5,220 nucleotides of DNA from Pirellulales bacterium (GTDB taxonomy: Bacteria; Planctomycetota; Planctomycetia; Pirellulales; JAICIG01), in assembly GCA_025924495.1 (NCBI GenBank), contig JAICIG010000506.1:1-5220 (forward strand), written 5' to 3'. Position numbers and translations under genes: made by a program. This document shows positions 1 through 5,220 of this stretch, in pieces. How positions within the stretch are numbered: the stretch's first letter is position 1; each line of letters opens with the position of its first letter. The notes under the pieces are model-generated. The model did no database searches, had not been told where the DNA came from, and saw nothing but the letters and a program-made list of their open reading frames with translations.

Positions 1-562
1 CTGGCAAGTTGAGATCGGCAGGCGGAAAACTCTCGACGGAATGGCGTTGCAAGCCGGCATGCACCAGCACGGTCCAGACGCCGGCGCGCCGGCCGGCTTC
101 GATGTCGAAGGCGTAGTCGCCGACCATGGCGACTTGGCGCCGAGAAAGATTCCAAGCTTCGCAGATTCGCCAAATTCCCGCGGGATCGGGCTTGGGCGGC
201 GCGTCTTCGCGGGCCACGATGGTTTCGAAGTCGAGTTTTAGCCGATCGAGCGTCGCCAGCGTGATCTCGCGCGCGTTCCGCGTAAACACCGCTCGCAGGA
301 TGCCGCGCTCGTGCAGTGCGGCGAGCATTTCGCTCGCCCCCGGCATCAATCGAGCCCGCTCGGCGCCCGCTCGTTCGTGCCGTTCGAGGATGGCGCGGCA
401 GCGTTGGGCCCGTGGCTCGCTCAGCGTGGCCAGGGCCTCGAGCAGAGGCAGGCCCGGTTCGAGTTCCATCTCGCGCCGCATTTCGTCGAAATCGAGTCCG
501 GAGTCGACTAGCGTGCCGTCCAGATCGAAAATGACGCCGCGAATCGGTTCAAAGGCTGCCAT
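1..562 (-). CDS. HAD-superfamily hydrolase (subclass IA phosphatase-like), C-terminus cut by window edge
   Basis: Probably a cytoplasmic Mg-dependent phosphatase acting on a small phosphorylated metabolite; the substrate cannot be read from the sequence. The 187 visible residues carry all four HAD motifs: motif I DLDGT with nucleophile D13 and acid/base D15, motif II with T94 in FTRN, motif III with K124 in KPDP, and motif IV GDYAFD with D149 and D153. Residues about 21-70 between motifs I and II are helical and fit the small cap of subclass IA, the group of phosphoglycolate phosphatases. The ATG at 562-560 is the only usable start, since an in-frame TAA lies just upstream at about position 601 and no other start codon comes between; no clear Shine-Dalgarno is present. 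Only a short C-terminal end is missing, judged by family length (about 200-230 residues). It diverges from the glycosyltransferase. Family assignment is firm; calling it gph would be a guess. Confidence 0.9.
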   Translation of the reverse strand, partial: MAAFEPIRGVIFDLDGTLVDSGLDFDEMRREMELEPGLPLLEALATLSEPRAQRCRAILERHERAGAERARLMPGASEMLAALHERGILRAVFTRNAREITLATLDRLKLDFETIVAREDAPPKPDPAGIWRICEAWNLSRRQVAMVGDYAFDIEAGRRAGVWTVLVHAGLQRHSVESFPPADLNLP

Positions 563-692
563 GGGCGCTTTGCGGGAGTCGTCTTGACGCGTGGAGAAAG
601 ATTACCGACCATCTCGACCGCTGTCATGGTAGCAGAACTTGCGCGCCGCCGTCTGCTGCGTTCGTCGGCGAACCATGGCGCCCGTTCTCGAA

Positions 693-704
693 CAAGAATT
701 CTTG
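693..704. promoter_or_regulatory. Perfect 12-bp palindrome, possible operator
   Basis: CAAGAATTCTTG reads identically on both strands. It ends 20 bases before the proposed TTG start of the glycosyltransferase and just before its ribosome binding site. The position would suit a repressor dimer site in the 5' region, but nothing in the window identifies a regulator and no second copy was noticed. It may be chance. Confidence 0.25.
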
Positions 705-709
705 CCGGC

Positions 710-716
710 AAGGAAG
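710..716 (+). promoter_or_regulatory. Ribosome binding site of the glycosyltransferase (decides TTG start)
   Basis: AAGGAAG lies 8 bases before the TTG at 725-727, a good Shine-Dalgarno match at normal spacing. It supports TTG as the initiator. The 47 codons of open frame upstream of it are not like the family, whose members begin directly with a M-K-V-A-L-V-H-D-W-type strand. Confidence 0.7.
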
Positions 717-724
717 CAACCGCC

Positions 725-1876
725 TTGAAAGTGGCCTTGGTTCACGATTGGCTCACCGGGATGCGCGGCGGCGAAAAATGCCTGGTCGCTCTCTGTCGCC
801 GATTTCCCGATGCTGAATTGTTCACTCTGCTGCACCAGCCGGGCAAGATGGCGCCGGCAATCGAGCGGATGCAGATCACCACCAGTTTCTTGCAGCGCAT
901 GCCCGGCATTGCAAAGCATTATCGATACTGGCTGCCACTGATGCCGCGGGCGATCGAGTCGCTGAAAATTCCGGCCGACGTCGATCTGGTAGTCAGCTTC
1001 AGTCATGCCGTGGCCAAGAGCATTCAGCCGCCGCCGGGCGTGCCGCACGTTTGCTATTGCTTCACTCCGATGCGATATGCCTGGCAACTTCGCAAGGATT
1101 ATTTCGGATCCGAGCGCAACAGGCTTTCCCCCGCCGCGCCGCTGGCCAAGGTGCGCGATGTGCTATTGGATCGCATTCGCCACTGGGATCGGGCGACGAG
1201 CGACCGCGTCACGCATTACCTGGCCATTAGCCAGACGATCGCCGAGCGGATTGAGGCCTGTTATGGCCGATCGAGCACGGTCATCTATCCGCCGGTCGAT
1301 ACCGATTTTTACACGCCGGCGCGGGTAGCGCGAGAAGACTTTTATCTGTGCGTCTCTGCGCTCGCGCCTTACAAAAAGATCGAACTGGCCGCGGCGGCCT
1401 GCCGTCAGTTGGGGCGGCGACTGGTGGTGATCGGCGCCGGACCAGAACGAAAGCGTTTGGAACAAGCGGCTGGACCTGGCATTGAGTTGCTCGGCTGGCG
1501 CTCCGACGAACAAATCCGCGATTATCTGCGGCGCTGCCGGGCCCTGTTGTTTCCTGGGAATGAAGATTTCGGCATTGTGCCCGTCGAGGCGCAAGCTTGT
1601 GGCGCCGCGGTGGTGGCGTACGGCGAGGGCGGGGCCACCGAGACCATCTTACCGGCCGATGAACGCCATGTTGGCTCGGGCGTTTTCTTCGCCGAACAGA
1701 CGCCCGAATCCCTCATCTCGGCCATCGAGTGGCTCGAACAACATCCCGAGCAGTTCTCGGGCGCCCTTGCTCGCCAGCAGGCATTGAAGTTTAACGCACA
1801 GCGCTACGAGCGCGAGCTCTCGAGTTATCTCGAGCAAATCGTCTCAGGACGAAGCGCATACCGACGGGCCGCGTAG
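725..1876 (+). CDS. Glycosyltransferase, GT4 family (GT-B fold)
   Basis: Transfers a sugar from a nucleotide-sugar donor, probably at the cytoplasmic membrane face in making a polysaccharide, O-antigen-like glycan or glycolipid; donor and acceptor are not determinable. With the TTG start it has 383 residues, normal for the family. The N-terminal Rossmann domain opens with KVALVHDWLTG (residues 2-12) followed by the glycine-rich GGEK turn, and contains VVSFSHAVAK (89-98) and CYCFTPMRYAW (110-120). The C-terminal donor domain starts around VIYPPVDTDFY (186-196), and includes APYKK (214-218), GAGPERKRL (237-245) and GWRSDEQ (257-263). It also has the retaining-GT4 EX7E motif, E280 and E288, inside NEDFGIVPVEAQACG. 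The open frame extends to 584, but the upstream 47 codons are unlike the family and the binding site at 710-716 fits 725. No membrane segment is visible. It has no other glycan gene as a neighbour here. Confidence 0.9.
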   Translation: MKVALVHDWLTGMRGGEKCLVALCRRFPDAELFTLLHQPGKMAPAIERMQITTSFLQRMPGIAKHYRYWLPLMPRAIESLKIPADVDLVVSFSHAVAKSIQPPPGVPHVCYCFTPMRYAWQLRKDYFGSERNRLSPAAPLAKVRDVLLDRIRHWDRATSDRVTHYLAISQTIAERIEACYGRSSTVIYPPVDTDFYTPARVAREDFYLCVSALAPYKKIELAAAACRQLGRRLVVIGAGPERKRLEQAAGPGIELLGWRSDEQIRDYLRRCRALLFPGNEDFGIVPVEAQACGAAVVAYGEGGATETILPADERHVGSGVFFAEQTPESLISAIEWLEQHPEQFSGALARQQALKFNAQRYERELSSYLEQIVSGRSAYRRAA

Positions 1877-2205
1877 CGTGGACATCGAATTGCGCGTTTA
1901 ACCGCGAGCTGCGACAAGATGGTCGGCGCCGAGCCATCGTCGTAGGCGGTTGCTGCAACTGCCGGGATCTCGAATGTCCGGACTGTCGGCCATTGGAGGG
2001 GGGACTGGCGGCAGGAGTTGGTTCTGCCGAAATATGCCAGTTATCGCTGGACTGCATTCCAGCGCTGAAGCGTTGCCACAGGAAGGCTGATCCAGCCATC
2101 TGGCACGGGAAGAATTCACAGTCGCCGGCGCGCCGATTGCTCGCGCGGCAGGCGGCGGAATTGCCGCTAGGCTTTAGCCGCTGCCAACTCGCGAGTTGCA
2201 ACCAA
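1877..2205. other. Intergenic region, about 330 bp, no supported gene
   Basis: No gene with recognisable family features was found on either strand. The plus frame of the following DUF2905 gene stays open through the whole stretch and would encode a cysteine-rich peptide (the phrase CNCRDLECPDC near 1957-1986). Its codons include ones scarce in the neighbouring genes (ATA, AGG, TTA), and the nearest in-frame start upstream is only a TTG at 1993. Minus-strand frames here are unremarkable. A promoter for the downstream gene probably lies here but was not recognised. No tRNA fold was seen. Confidence 0.55.
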
Positions 2206-2427
2206 GTGCATCCCGTCGCACGTGTTCTGATAGGATTAGGAGTTTTGCTGGTAGTTGCCGGCGCGTTGTGGCAGCTTGGCGGACGCTGGCTCCCCATCGG
2301 CCGGCTGCCGGGCGATGTCATCGTGGAGCGCGGAAATGTTCGCGTTTATTTGCCAGTTGTCACGTGCTTGATTATCAGCGTGCTCTTATCGGTTGCCGCT
2401 TGGCTGTGGCGAGCCTGGCAGCGTTAG
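2206..2427 (+). CDS. DUF2905-family small membrane protein
   Basis: A 73-residue inner-membrane protein of unknown function. It matches the DUF2905 pattern throughout: a first transmembrane helix (about residues 4-22, VARVLIGLGVLLVVAGALW), and a short loop with the family signature GRLPGDVIVERGNVRVYLP (32-50). A second transmembrane helix (about 49-68) follows, then a short tail rich in Trp and Arg. The GTG at 2206 gives the usual family length of about 65-75 residues. The frame is open much further upstream, to a TTG at 1993 and beyond, but that part has no family resemblance. The Shine-Dalgarno before 2206 is poor, so the exact start is less certain than the gene. It lies 86 bp before scpB on the same strand and could share its transcript. 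The family has no established role, and none is proposed here. Confidence 0.85.
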   Translation: MHPVARVLIGLGVLLVVAGALWQLGGRWLPIGRLPGDVIVERGNVRVYLPVVTCLIISVLLSVAAWLWRAWQR

Positions 2428-2513
2428 CCGGATTGAATCAGTTTCGCTAAACTCTACGCAGGTTTGCCATTGGGACTTGCTAGATCGTCGGGTTACGCTT
2501 AGTTTGGGCGGCT

Positions 2514-3653
2514 ATGTTACACCGCTTTGGCACAGTCAGTCGACGATTAGGAAGCGTGGCGTTGCGCGACCGGCACCCGCTTGCCGAGCCGCGCGAGCCG
2601 GCGCCAATGCGCCGTTTGGCGGGACATAAACGAGCGGCTTTGCAAGAGGGCCTTGCGACAACCACGGCGCCGCGGTTGGCGCCTGGCGCTCGCGACGCTC
2701 GTACCGCGAGAGTCGAAGCGGTGTTGCTGTTGGCCAGCGAACCGCTCAGCAGTCGAAGAATAGGTCAATTTGCTAGCTTGGCGGACGGCACAGAAGCGCG
2801 TACATTAATCCGCCGGCTGAACCGATTATACGATGTCCAGGGCAGCGCGTTTCGCGTCGAGGAAGTCGCGGGCGGATTTCAACTGCTGACGCGGCCTAAA
2901 TTTGGCGGCTGGCTACGGCGGTTGCACCAAACTTCGGTGGAAACTCGCTTGTCGGGACCGGCGCTGGAGACTTTGGCCGTCGTTGCGTATCGCCAAGGGG
3001 TCATTCGCGCCGAGATTGAGTCGATCCGGGGCGTCCAGTGCGGCGAGATGCTGCGGCAGTTAATGGAACGGGACCTGGTGCGAATTGTCGGCCGCTCGAA
3101 CGATTTGGGCCGGCCGTTTTTATATGGAACCACAAAACGATTTCTGCAAGTGTTCGGCTTGCGGAGTTTAGACGAGTTGCCGCGCGCCGATTTGCTAAGA
3201 GGCCATCGGCCGCCCAACGTCGCAGATGAACCACAACCCGCCGCGCGGCGGGACGAGGAATTAACCCCCCACAGTGATTCGAATGAGGAGTGTGAAGTGA
3301 AACTGGCAGTCACGCCGGAGTTGGCCCCCGAAGACCTGTTGAACCCCCGCACCGCCGCGGCGCTTGCCGGCGCGGCTGGGCTGTTCGCCCAGGCCCGCGA
3401 CGACGAGGACGATGTTGAAGAGGACGACGACCTCGAAGACGACGATGACGAAGATGACGACGACGATGACTTCGAAGACGACGACGACGAAGAAGAAGAT
3501 CTCGAAGACGACGACCTCGAAGACGACGAGTGGGAAGAAGTCGATGACGAGGACGAGGAGTGGGATGAAGAAGAGGATGAAGATGAAGACGACTGGGACG
3601 ACGAAGACGACGAGGATGAAGACGAAGAGGAGGATTGGGAAGACGAAGAGTAG
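2514..3653 (+). CDS. scpB: Segregation and condensation protein B (ScpB) with polyacidic C-terminal tail
   Basis: ScpB dimers, with the kleisin ScpA, regulate the SMC condensin that compacts and segregates the chromosome. The core is two winged-helix domains. The first is about residues 64-140, from ARVEAVLLLASEPLSSRRI through FRVEEVAGGFQLLTRP. The second is about 143-223, with LETLAVVAYRQ, RAEIESIRGV, and the closing signature YGTTKRFLQVFGLRSLDELP (204-223). At 379 residues it is nearly twice the usual 180-200. The excess is a basic, Arg-rich N-terminal extension (1-63), a linker (224-295), and residues 296-379, where 74 of 84 residues are Asp or Glu, broken by single Val, Leu, Phe or Trp. 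A TAG lies in frame at 2481-2483 and ATG 2514 is the first start after it. ATG 2607 (M32) is also possible, as neither has a strong Shine-Dalgarno. No scpA is in the window. The core assignment is firm; tail function is unknown. Confidence 0.93.
   Translation: MLHRFGTVSRRLGSVALRDRHPLAEPREPAPMRRLAGHKRAALQEGLATTTAPRLAPGARDARTARVEAVLLLASEPLSSRRIGQFASLADGTEARTLIRRLNRLYDVQGSAFRVEEVAGGFQLLTRPKFGGWLRRLHQTSVETRLSGPALETLAVVAYRQGVIRAEIESIRGVQCGEMLRQLMERDLVRIVGRSNDLGRPFLYGTTKRFLQVFGLRSLDELPRADLLRGHRPPNVADEPQPAARRDEELTPHSDSNEECEVKLAVTPELAPEDLLNPRTAAALAGAAGLFAQARDDEDDVEEDDDLEDDDDEDDDDDDFEDDDDEEEDLEDDDLEDDEWEEVDDEDEEWDEEEDEDEDDWDDEDDEDEDEEEDWEDEE
3285..3299 (+). promoter_or_regulatory. Possible internal translation start within scpB (GAGGAG then GTG)
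   Basis: GAGGAG at 3285-3290 lies 6 bases before an in-frame GTG (V262, 3297-3299). Initiation there would give a 118-residue protein made of the linker and the acidic tail. The GAGGAG also simply encodes two Glu codons in a Glu-rich stretch, so chance is a serious alternative. Confidence 0.25.
3399..3650 (+). repeat. Low-complexity Asp/Glu-codon tract in scpB
   Basis: About 250 bases made almost wholly of GAC, GAT, GAA and GAG codons, coding ScpB residues 296-379. The plus strand is strongly purine-rich. The tract is not a uniform DNA repeat: synonymous codons are mixed (GAC with GAT, GAA with GAG), and hydrophobic codons interrupt it at residues 301, 307, 320, 330, 335, 340, 343, 350, 361 and 375, four of them Trp. 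This suggests selection on protein composition rather than a recent slippage expansion. It creates long spurious frames on the minus strand (poly-Ser and Val/Phe-rich). Confidence 0.85.
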
Positions 3654-3690
3654 TTCCCTTTTCCGTGGTCTGACTCCCGGCGCCCTTCTG

Positions 3691-3719
3691 CCTCGGCACG
3701 AGAGCGGCTCGTGCCGAGG
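3691..3719. terminator. Perfect 12-bp stem-loop between convergent scpB and hemA
   Basis: CCTCGGCACGAG (3691-3702) pairs perfectly with CTCGTGCCGAGG (3708-3719) around the loop AGCGG. It starts 37 bases after the scpB stop and sits between two convergent genes, as expected of a transcription terminator acting on either transcript. There is no T-run after the stem on either strand, so it is not a textbook intrinsic terminator. It may instead be a dispersed intergenic palindrome (REP-like) or an RNA 3'-end stabiliser. The inverted repeat is directly visible; the role is inferred. Confidence 0.55.
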
Positions 3720-3774
3720 AGACGCCTCTGGAACGAGTCCTGCCGCGGGACTGTCACTTCTGGCCCCGTAGGTC

Positions 3775-3798
3775 GCGCCGGCGTTTCGCGCCCGGCGC
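3775..3798. repeat. GC-rich inverted repeat, 7-bp arms
   Basis: GCGCCGG (3775-3781) is complementary to CCGGCGC (3792-3798) across a 10-base loop. It lies 20 bases downstream of the hemA stop in the direction of hemA transcription. It could contribute to 3'-end formation of the hemA transcript, but there is no T-run, and short GC-rich repeats are common in such DNA. Confidence 0.35.
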
Positions 3799-3815
3799 CG
3801 CCGCTCGCTGCGGCG
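3799..3815 (-). terminator. Short hairpin just past the hemA stop
   Basis: CGCCGC (3799-3804) and GCGGCG (3810-3815) form a 6-bp stem with a 5-base loop, starting 2 bases after the hemA TGA (3820-3818). It abuts the inverted repeat at 3775-3798, so the hemA transcript would end in two stacked hairpins. No T-run follows, so termination is inferred from position only. Confidence 0.3.
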
Positions 3816-3817
3816 AT

Positions 3818-5092
3818 TCAATCCATCAGCTTGAATAGCCGCTTTAGCGCGTCCAGCAGCGTATGCGGAATTCCGTGCCGCGCCTCGTCACGCAACGATT
3901 CCAGCGGCGGATGCAGCAGCTTGTTGATCAAGCGGTCGAACGACTGCTCGACTTCCAGACGTTGGCGATCGGACAGATCAGGCAGACGGTTGAGCAATCG
4001 CCGCAATTCATCTTCCTTGAGCCGCTGCCATCCTTGCCGCAAGCGCTTAATGATCGGGCCGGTGGCGTAGTGGTTCAGCTCGGCCATGAATCGAGTCGTC
4101 TCTTCCTCGATGATTTTCATGGCGGCGGGCAGTTCCTTGTCGCGCTCCTGACGGTTCCGGCGGCAGGCCTCCTGCAGATCGTCGATCGAGTAGAGATAGA
4201 CGCCTAAGCAGTCGCCGATGGCGGGATCGAAGTCGCGAGGAATGGCGAGATCGAGCACGAACAGGTCGCGCTGAAAGCGGGCCGCCTCAATGCGGTGATA
4301 ATCCTCGAGCGTCACGATCGGTTGGCTGGCGCCGGTGGTCGAGATCACCAGATCGGCGGCGGCCAGCGCTTCGCCGAGCTGATCCCAAGGCACTGCGGCG
4401 CCTTTCCAACGCTCAGCCAGATCGACGGCGCGTTCGAAATGGCGGTTCGCCACTGTTACGTCGCGGGCGCCTTGGTCCTGCAGATAACGCAGGGTTTCTT
4501 CGCCCATTTCGCCGGCCCCGATGACCAGCACCTTTTTATCGTCGAAGCGTTCGAAAATCTGGCGGGCGAAATCGGAAACCGCCACGCTGGGAATGCTGAC
4601 CCGCTTCTCGTTGATCGACGTCTCGCTCGCCACTCGCTTGCCGACGCGCAAAGCGGTTTGAAAGATCTGGTTGGTCAGCGGGCCTGTGGTCTGCCGCGCC
4701 AGCGCCAGATCGTAGGCTTGTTTGACCTGGCTGACGATCTGCGGTTCGCCCAACACCATGCTGTCGAGGCTGGCGGCTACGGTGAACAGATGTCGGATCG
4801 CGTCCTCGCCCGTCCGCTCGAACAATTCGTCGAAAATGTCGTAGACGTTCAGCCCATGAAACCGCGCCAGGAATTCCGCCAACTCCTGGTGCGTCGGGCT
4901 GCGATCGTCGTCTTCGGTTGCGGTGTACACCTCCACGCGATTGCAGGTGGAGAGCAGCACCGCTTCGGCCGCCGGAAAGCGCGAGCGCAAGTCATCAAGC
5001 GCCGCCTGCGCCTGCGCCGGACTGAACGCCAGCATCTCGCGAATCGCCACCGAAGAATGTCGATGGCTGCAACCCAGCATTTGCAGCTTCAT
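3818..5092 (-). CDS. hemA: Glutamyl-tRNA reductase
   Basis: NADPH-dependent reduction of glutamyl-tRNA(Glu) to glutamate-1-semialdehyde, the first committed step of the C5 route to 5-aminolevulinate, heme and other tetrapyrroles; cytoplasmic homodimer. At 424 residues it has the normal length. The N-terminal catalytic domain has GCSHRHSSVAIRE (7-19) in place of the usual G-x-NHKTAPV-x-x-RE, and STCNR (48-52) with nucleophile Cys50. It also has His101 in the IRHLF helix and SLDSMVLGEPQI (108-119). The NADPH domain contains VIGAGEMGE (190-198), ANRHFERA (257-264), STTGA (293-297) and DLAIPRDFDP (281-290 region). The C-terminal helical dimerisation domain spans about 308-424, with LLHPPLESLR near its end. 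ATG 5092 is chosen because family homology begins there; the frame stays open upstream to the window edge without resemblance. The Shine-Dalgarno is weak (AAGAG). It is convergent with scpB. Confidence 0.96.
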   Translation of the reverse strand: MKLQMLGCSHRHSSVAIREMLAFSPAQAQAALDDLRSRFPAAEAVLLSTCNRVEVYTATEDDDRSPTHQELAEFLARFHGLNVYDIFDELFERTGEDAIRHLFTVAASLDSMVLGEPQIVSQVKQAYDLALARQTTGPLTNQIFQTALRVGKRVASETSINEKRVSIPSVAVSDFARQIFERFDDKKVLVIGAGEMGEETLRYLQDQGARDVTVANRHFERAVDLAERWKGAAVPWDQLGEALAAADLVISTTGASQPIVTLEDYHRIEAARFQRDLFVLDLAIPRDFDPAIGDCLGVYLYSIDDLQEACRRNRQERDKELPAAMKIIEEETTRFMAELNHYATGPIIKRLRQGWQRLKEDELRRLLNRLPDLSDRQRLEVEQSFDRLINKLLHPPLESLRDEARHGIPHTLLDALKRLFKLMD

Positions 5093-5220
5093 ACGACGCT
5101 CTTGATGAAAGGCTGGAAGATGAAGGCGGTAGGAAGAAAGCGAGCTTCCGGGGTGCGACCGCCGATTTGGGCGCTGCCAGCTGCGGCCGGTCGGTGTTCG
5201 CTGGGGGAGGCCAGCCAAAC
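5089..5220 (-). CDS. Possible 3' end of an upstream gene overlapping hemA by ATGA
   Basis: One minus-strand frame is open from the right edge of the window and ends in a TGA at 5091-5089, which overlaps the hemA ATG (5092-5090) as ATGA. That would give 43 C-terminal residues ending in FIFQPFIKSVV. Such a 4-base overlap is typical of translationally coupled genes. However, all three minus frames are open over these bases and the peptide resembles nothing I recognise, so it could equally be the hemA leader. In some bacteria a cytochrome c assembly (CcsA/HemX-type) membrane protein sits beside hemA, but no membrane segment is visible in this fragment. Confidence 0.3.
   Translation of the reverse strand, partial: VWLASPSEHRPAAAGSAQIGGRTPEARFLPTAFIFQPFIKSVV

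Larger units (their letters stand above)
563..724. other. Divergent intergenic region between HAD hydrolase and glycosyltransferase
   Basis: This 162-bp stretch separates two divergent genes and should carry promoters for both. I could not identify a convincing -35/-10 pair on either strand: TTGACG at 584-589 matches a -35 box but has no TATAAT-like partner 16-18 bases downstream. Its structured element is a palindrome at 693-704. Open frames crossing it look like chance extensions. Confidence 0.6.

Noticed and set aside
126..587. Plus-strand Arg/Ser-rich frame of 153 codons
   Set aside because: It lies antisense to the HAD hydrolase, whose four motifs are intact on the minus strand; the composition is typical of an antisense shadow in GC-rich DNA.
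584..612. TTGACG as a -35 promoter box
   Set aside because: No acceptable -10 element occurs at 16-18 bases; an isolated hexamer is expected by chance.
584..724. 47-codon N-terminal extension of the glycosyltransferase from TTG 584
   Set aside because: The family begins at K-V-A-L-V-H-D-W and a well spaced AAGGAAG precedes TTG 725, so the extension is most likely untranslated.
1791..2321. Minus-strand frame of 176 codons across the gap before DUF2905
   Set aside because: It overlaps the ends of two supported genes, lacks recognisable motifs and has a Ser/Arg/Pro-rich composition typical of chance frames.
2879..3757. Long minus-strand frame with poly-Ser composition (292 codons)
   Set aside because: It is the reverse complement of the Asp/Glu codon tract and of the scpB core (GAC/GAA read as serine-type codons on the other strand). 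It has no family resemblance and scpB explains the region.
3364..3771. Plus-strand frame rich in Lys and Thr inside the acidic tract
   Set aside because: This is a shifted reading of the same GA-rich repeats inside a well supported gene; no independent evidence.
3261..3821. Minus-strand frame rich in Val, Phe and Ile, looking like membrane segments
   Set aside because: It is also a mirror of the acidic tract: GAC/GAA repeats read as GTC/TTC-type codons in this frame give false hydrophobic stretches.
5093..5218. 42-residue N-terminal extension of HemA from TTG 5218
   Set aside because: The extension has no resemblance to the family, while the ATG at 5092 gives the normal length and places the catalytic Cys at residue 50.

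Overview
GC-rich bacterial chromosomal window carrying five recognisable protein genes and no RNA gene, insertion sequence, phage gene or CRISPR array. The best guess for the host is a planctomycete, perhaps Pirellulales. The basis is the form of ScpB (the phrase SLADGTEARTLIRRLNRLYD and a long acidic tail), a non-ATG start and mostly weak Shine-Dalgarno sites. This is recognition from memory, not a database result.

Layout. Positions 1-562 (minus) hold most of a HAD-superfamily phosphatase whose C-terminus runs off the left edge. It diverges, across a 162-bp gap with a 12-bp palindrome, from a GT4-type glycosyltransferase (725-1876, plus). That gene probably starts at TTG, placed by a good ribosome binding site. 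After a gene-poor gap of about 330 bp come a two-helix membrane protein of the DUF2905 family (2206-2427, plus) and scpB (2514-3653, plus). ScpB has an ordinary two-winged-helix core, a basic N-terminal extension and an 84-residue, nearly pure Asp/Glu tail. A 164-bp convergent intergenic region with three inverted repeats follows. hemA (glutamyl-tRNA reductase, 3818-5092, minus) faces scpB. The last 128 bases upstream of hemA may hold the end of another minus-strand gene, because an open frame there ends in a TGA overlapping the hemA ATG.

The genes do not form one pathway: they are housekeeping functions (chromosome segregation, tetrapyrrole synthesis) beside a sugar transferase and a phosphatase. 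I see no undescribed multi-gene system. The most unusual element is the ScpB tail, including an in-frame GTG behind a GAGGAG that could release the acidic region as a separate polypeptide. Next is the perfect 12-bp stem-loop between scpB and hemA.
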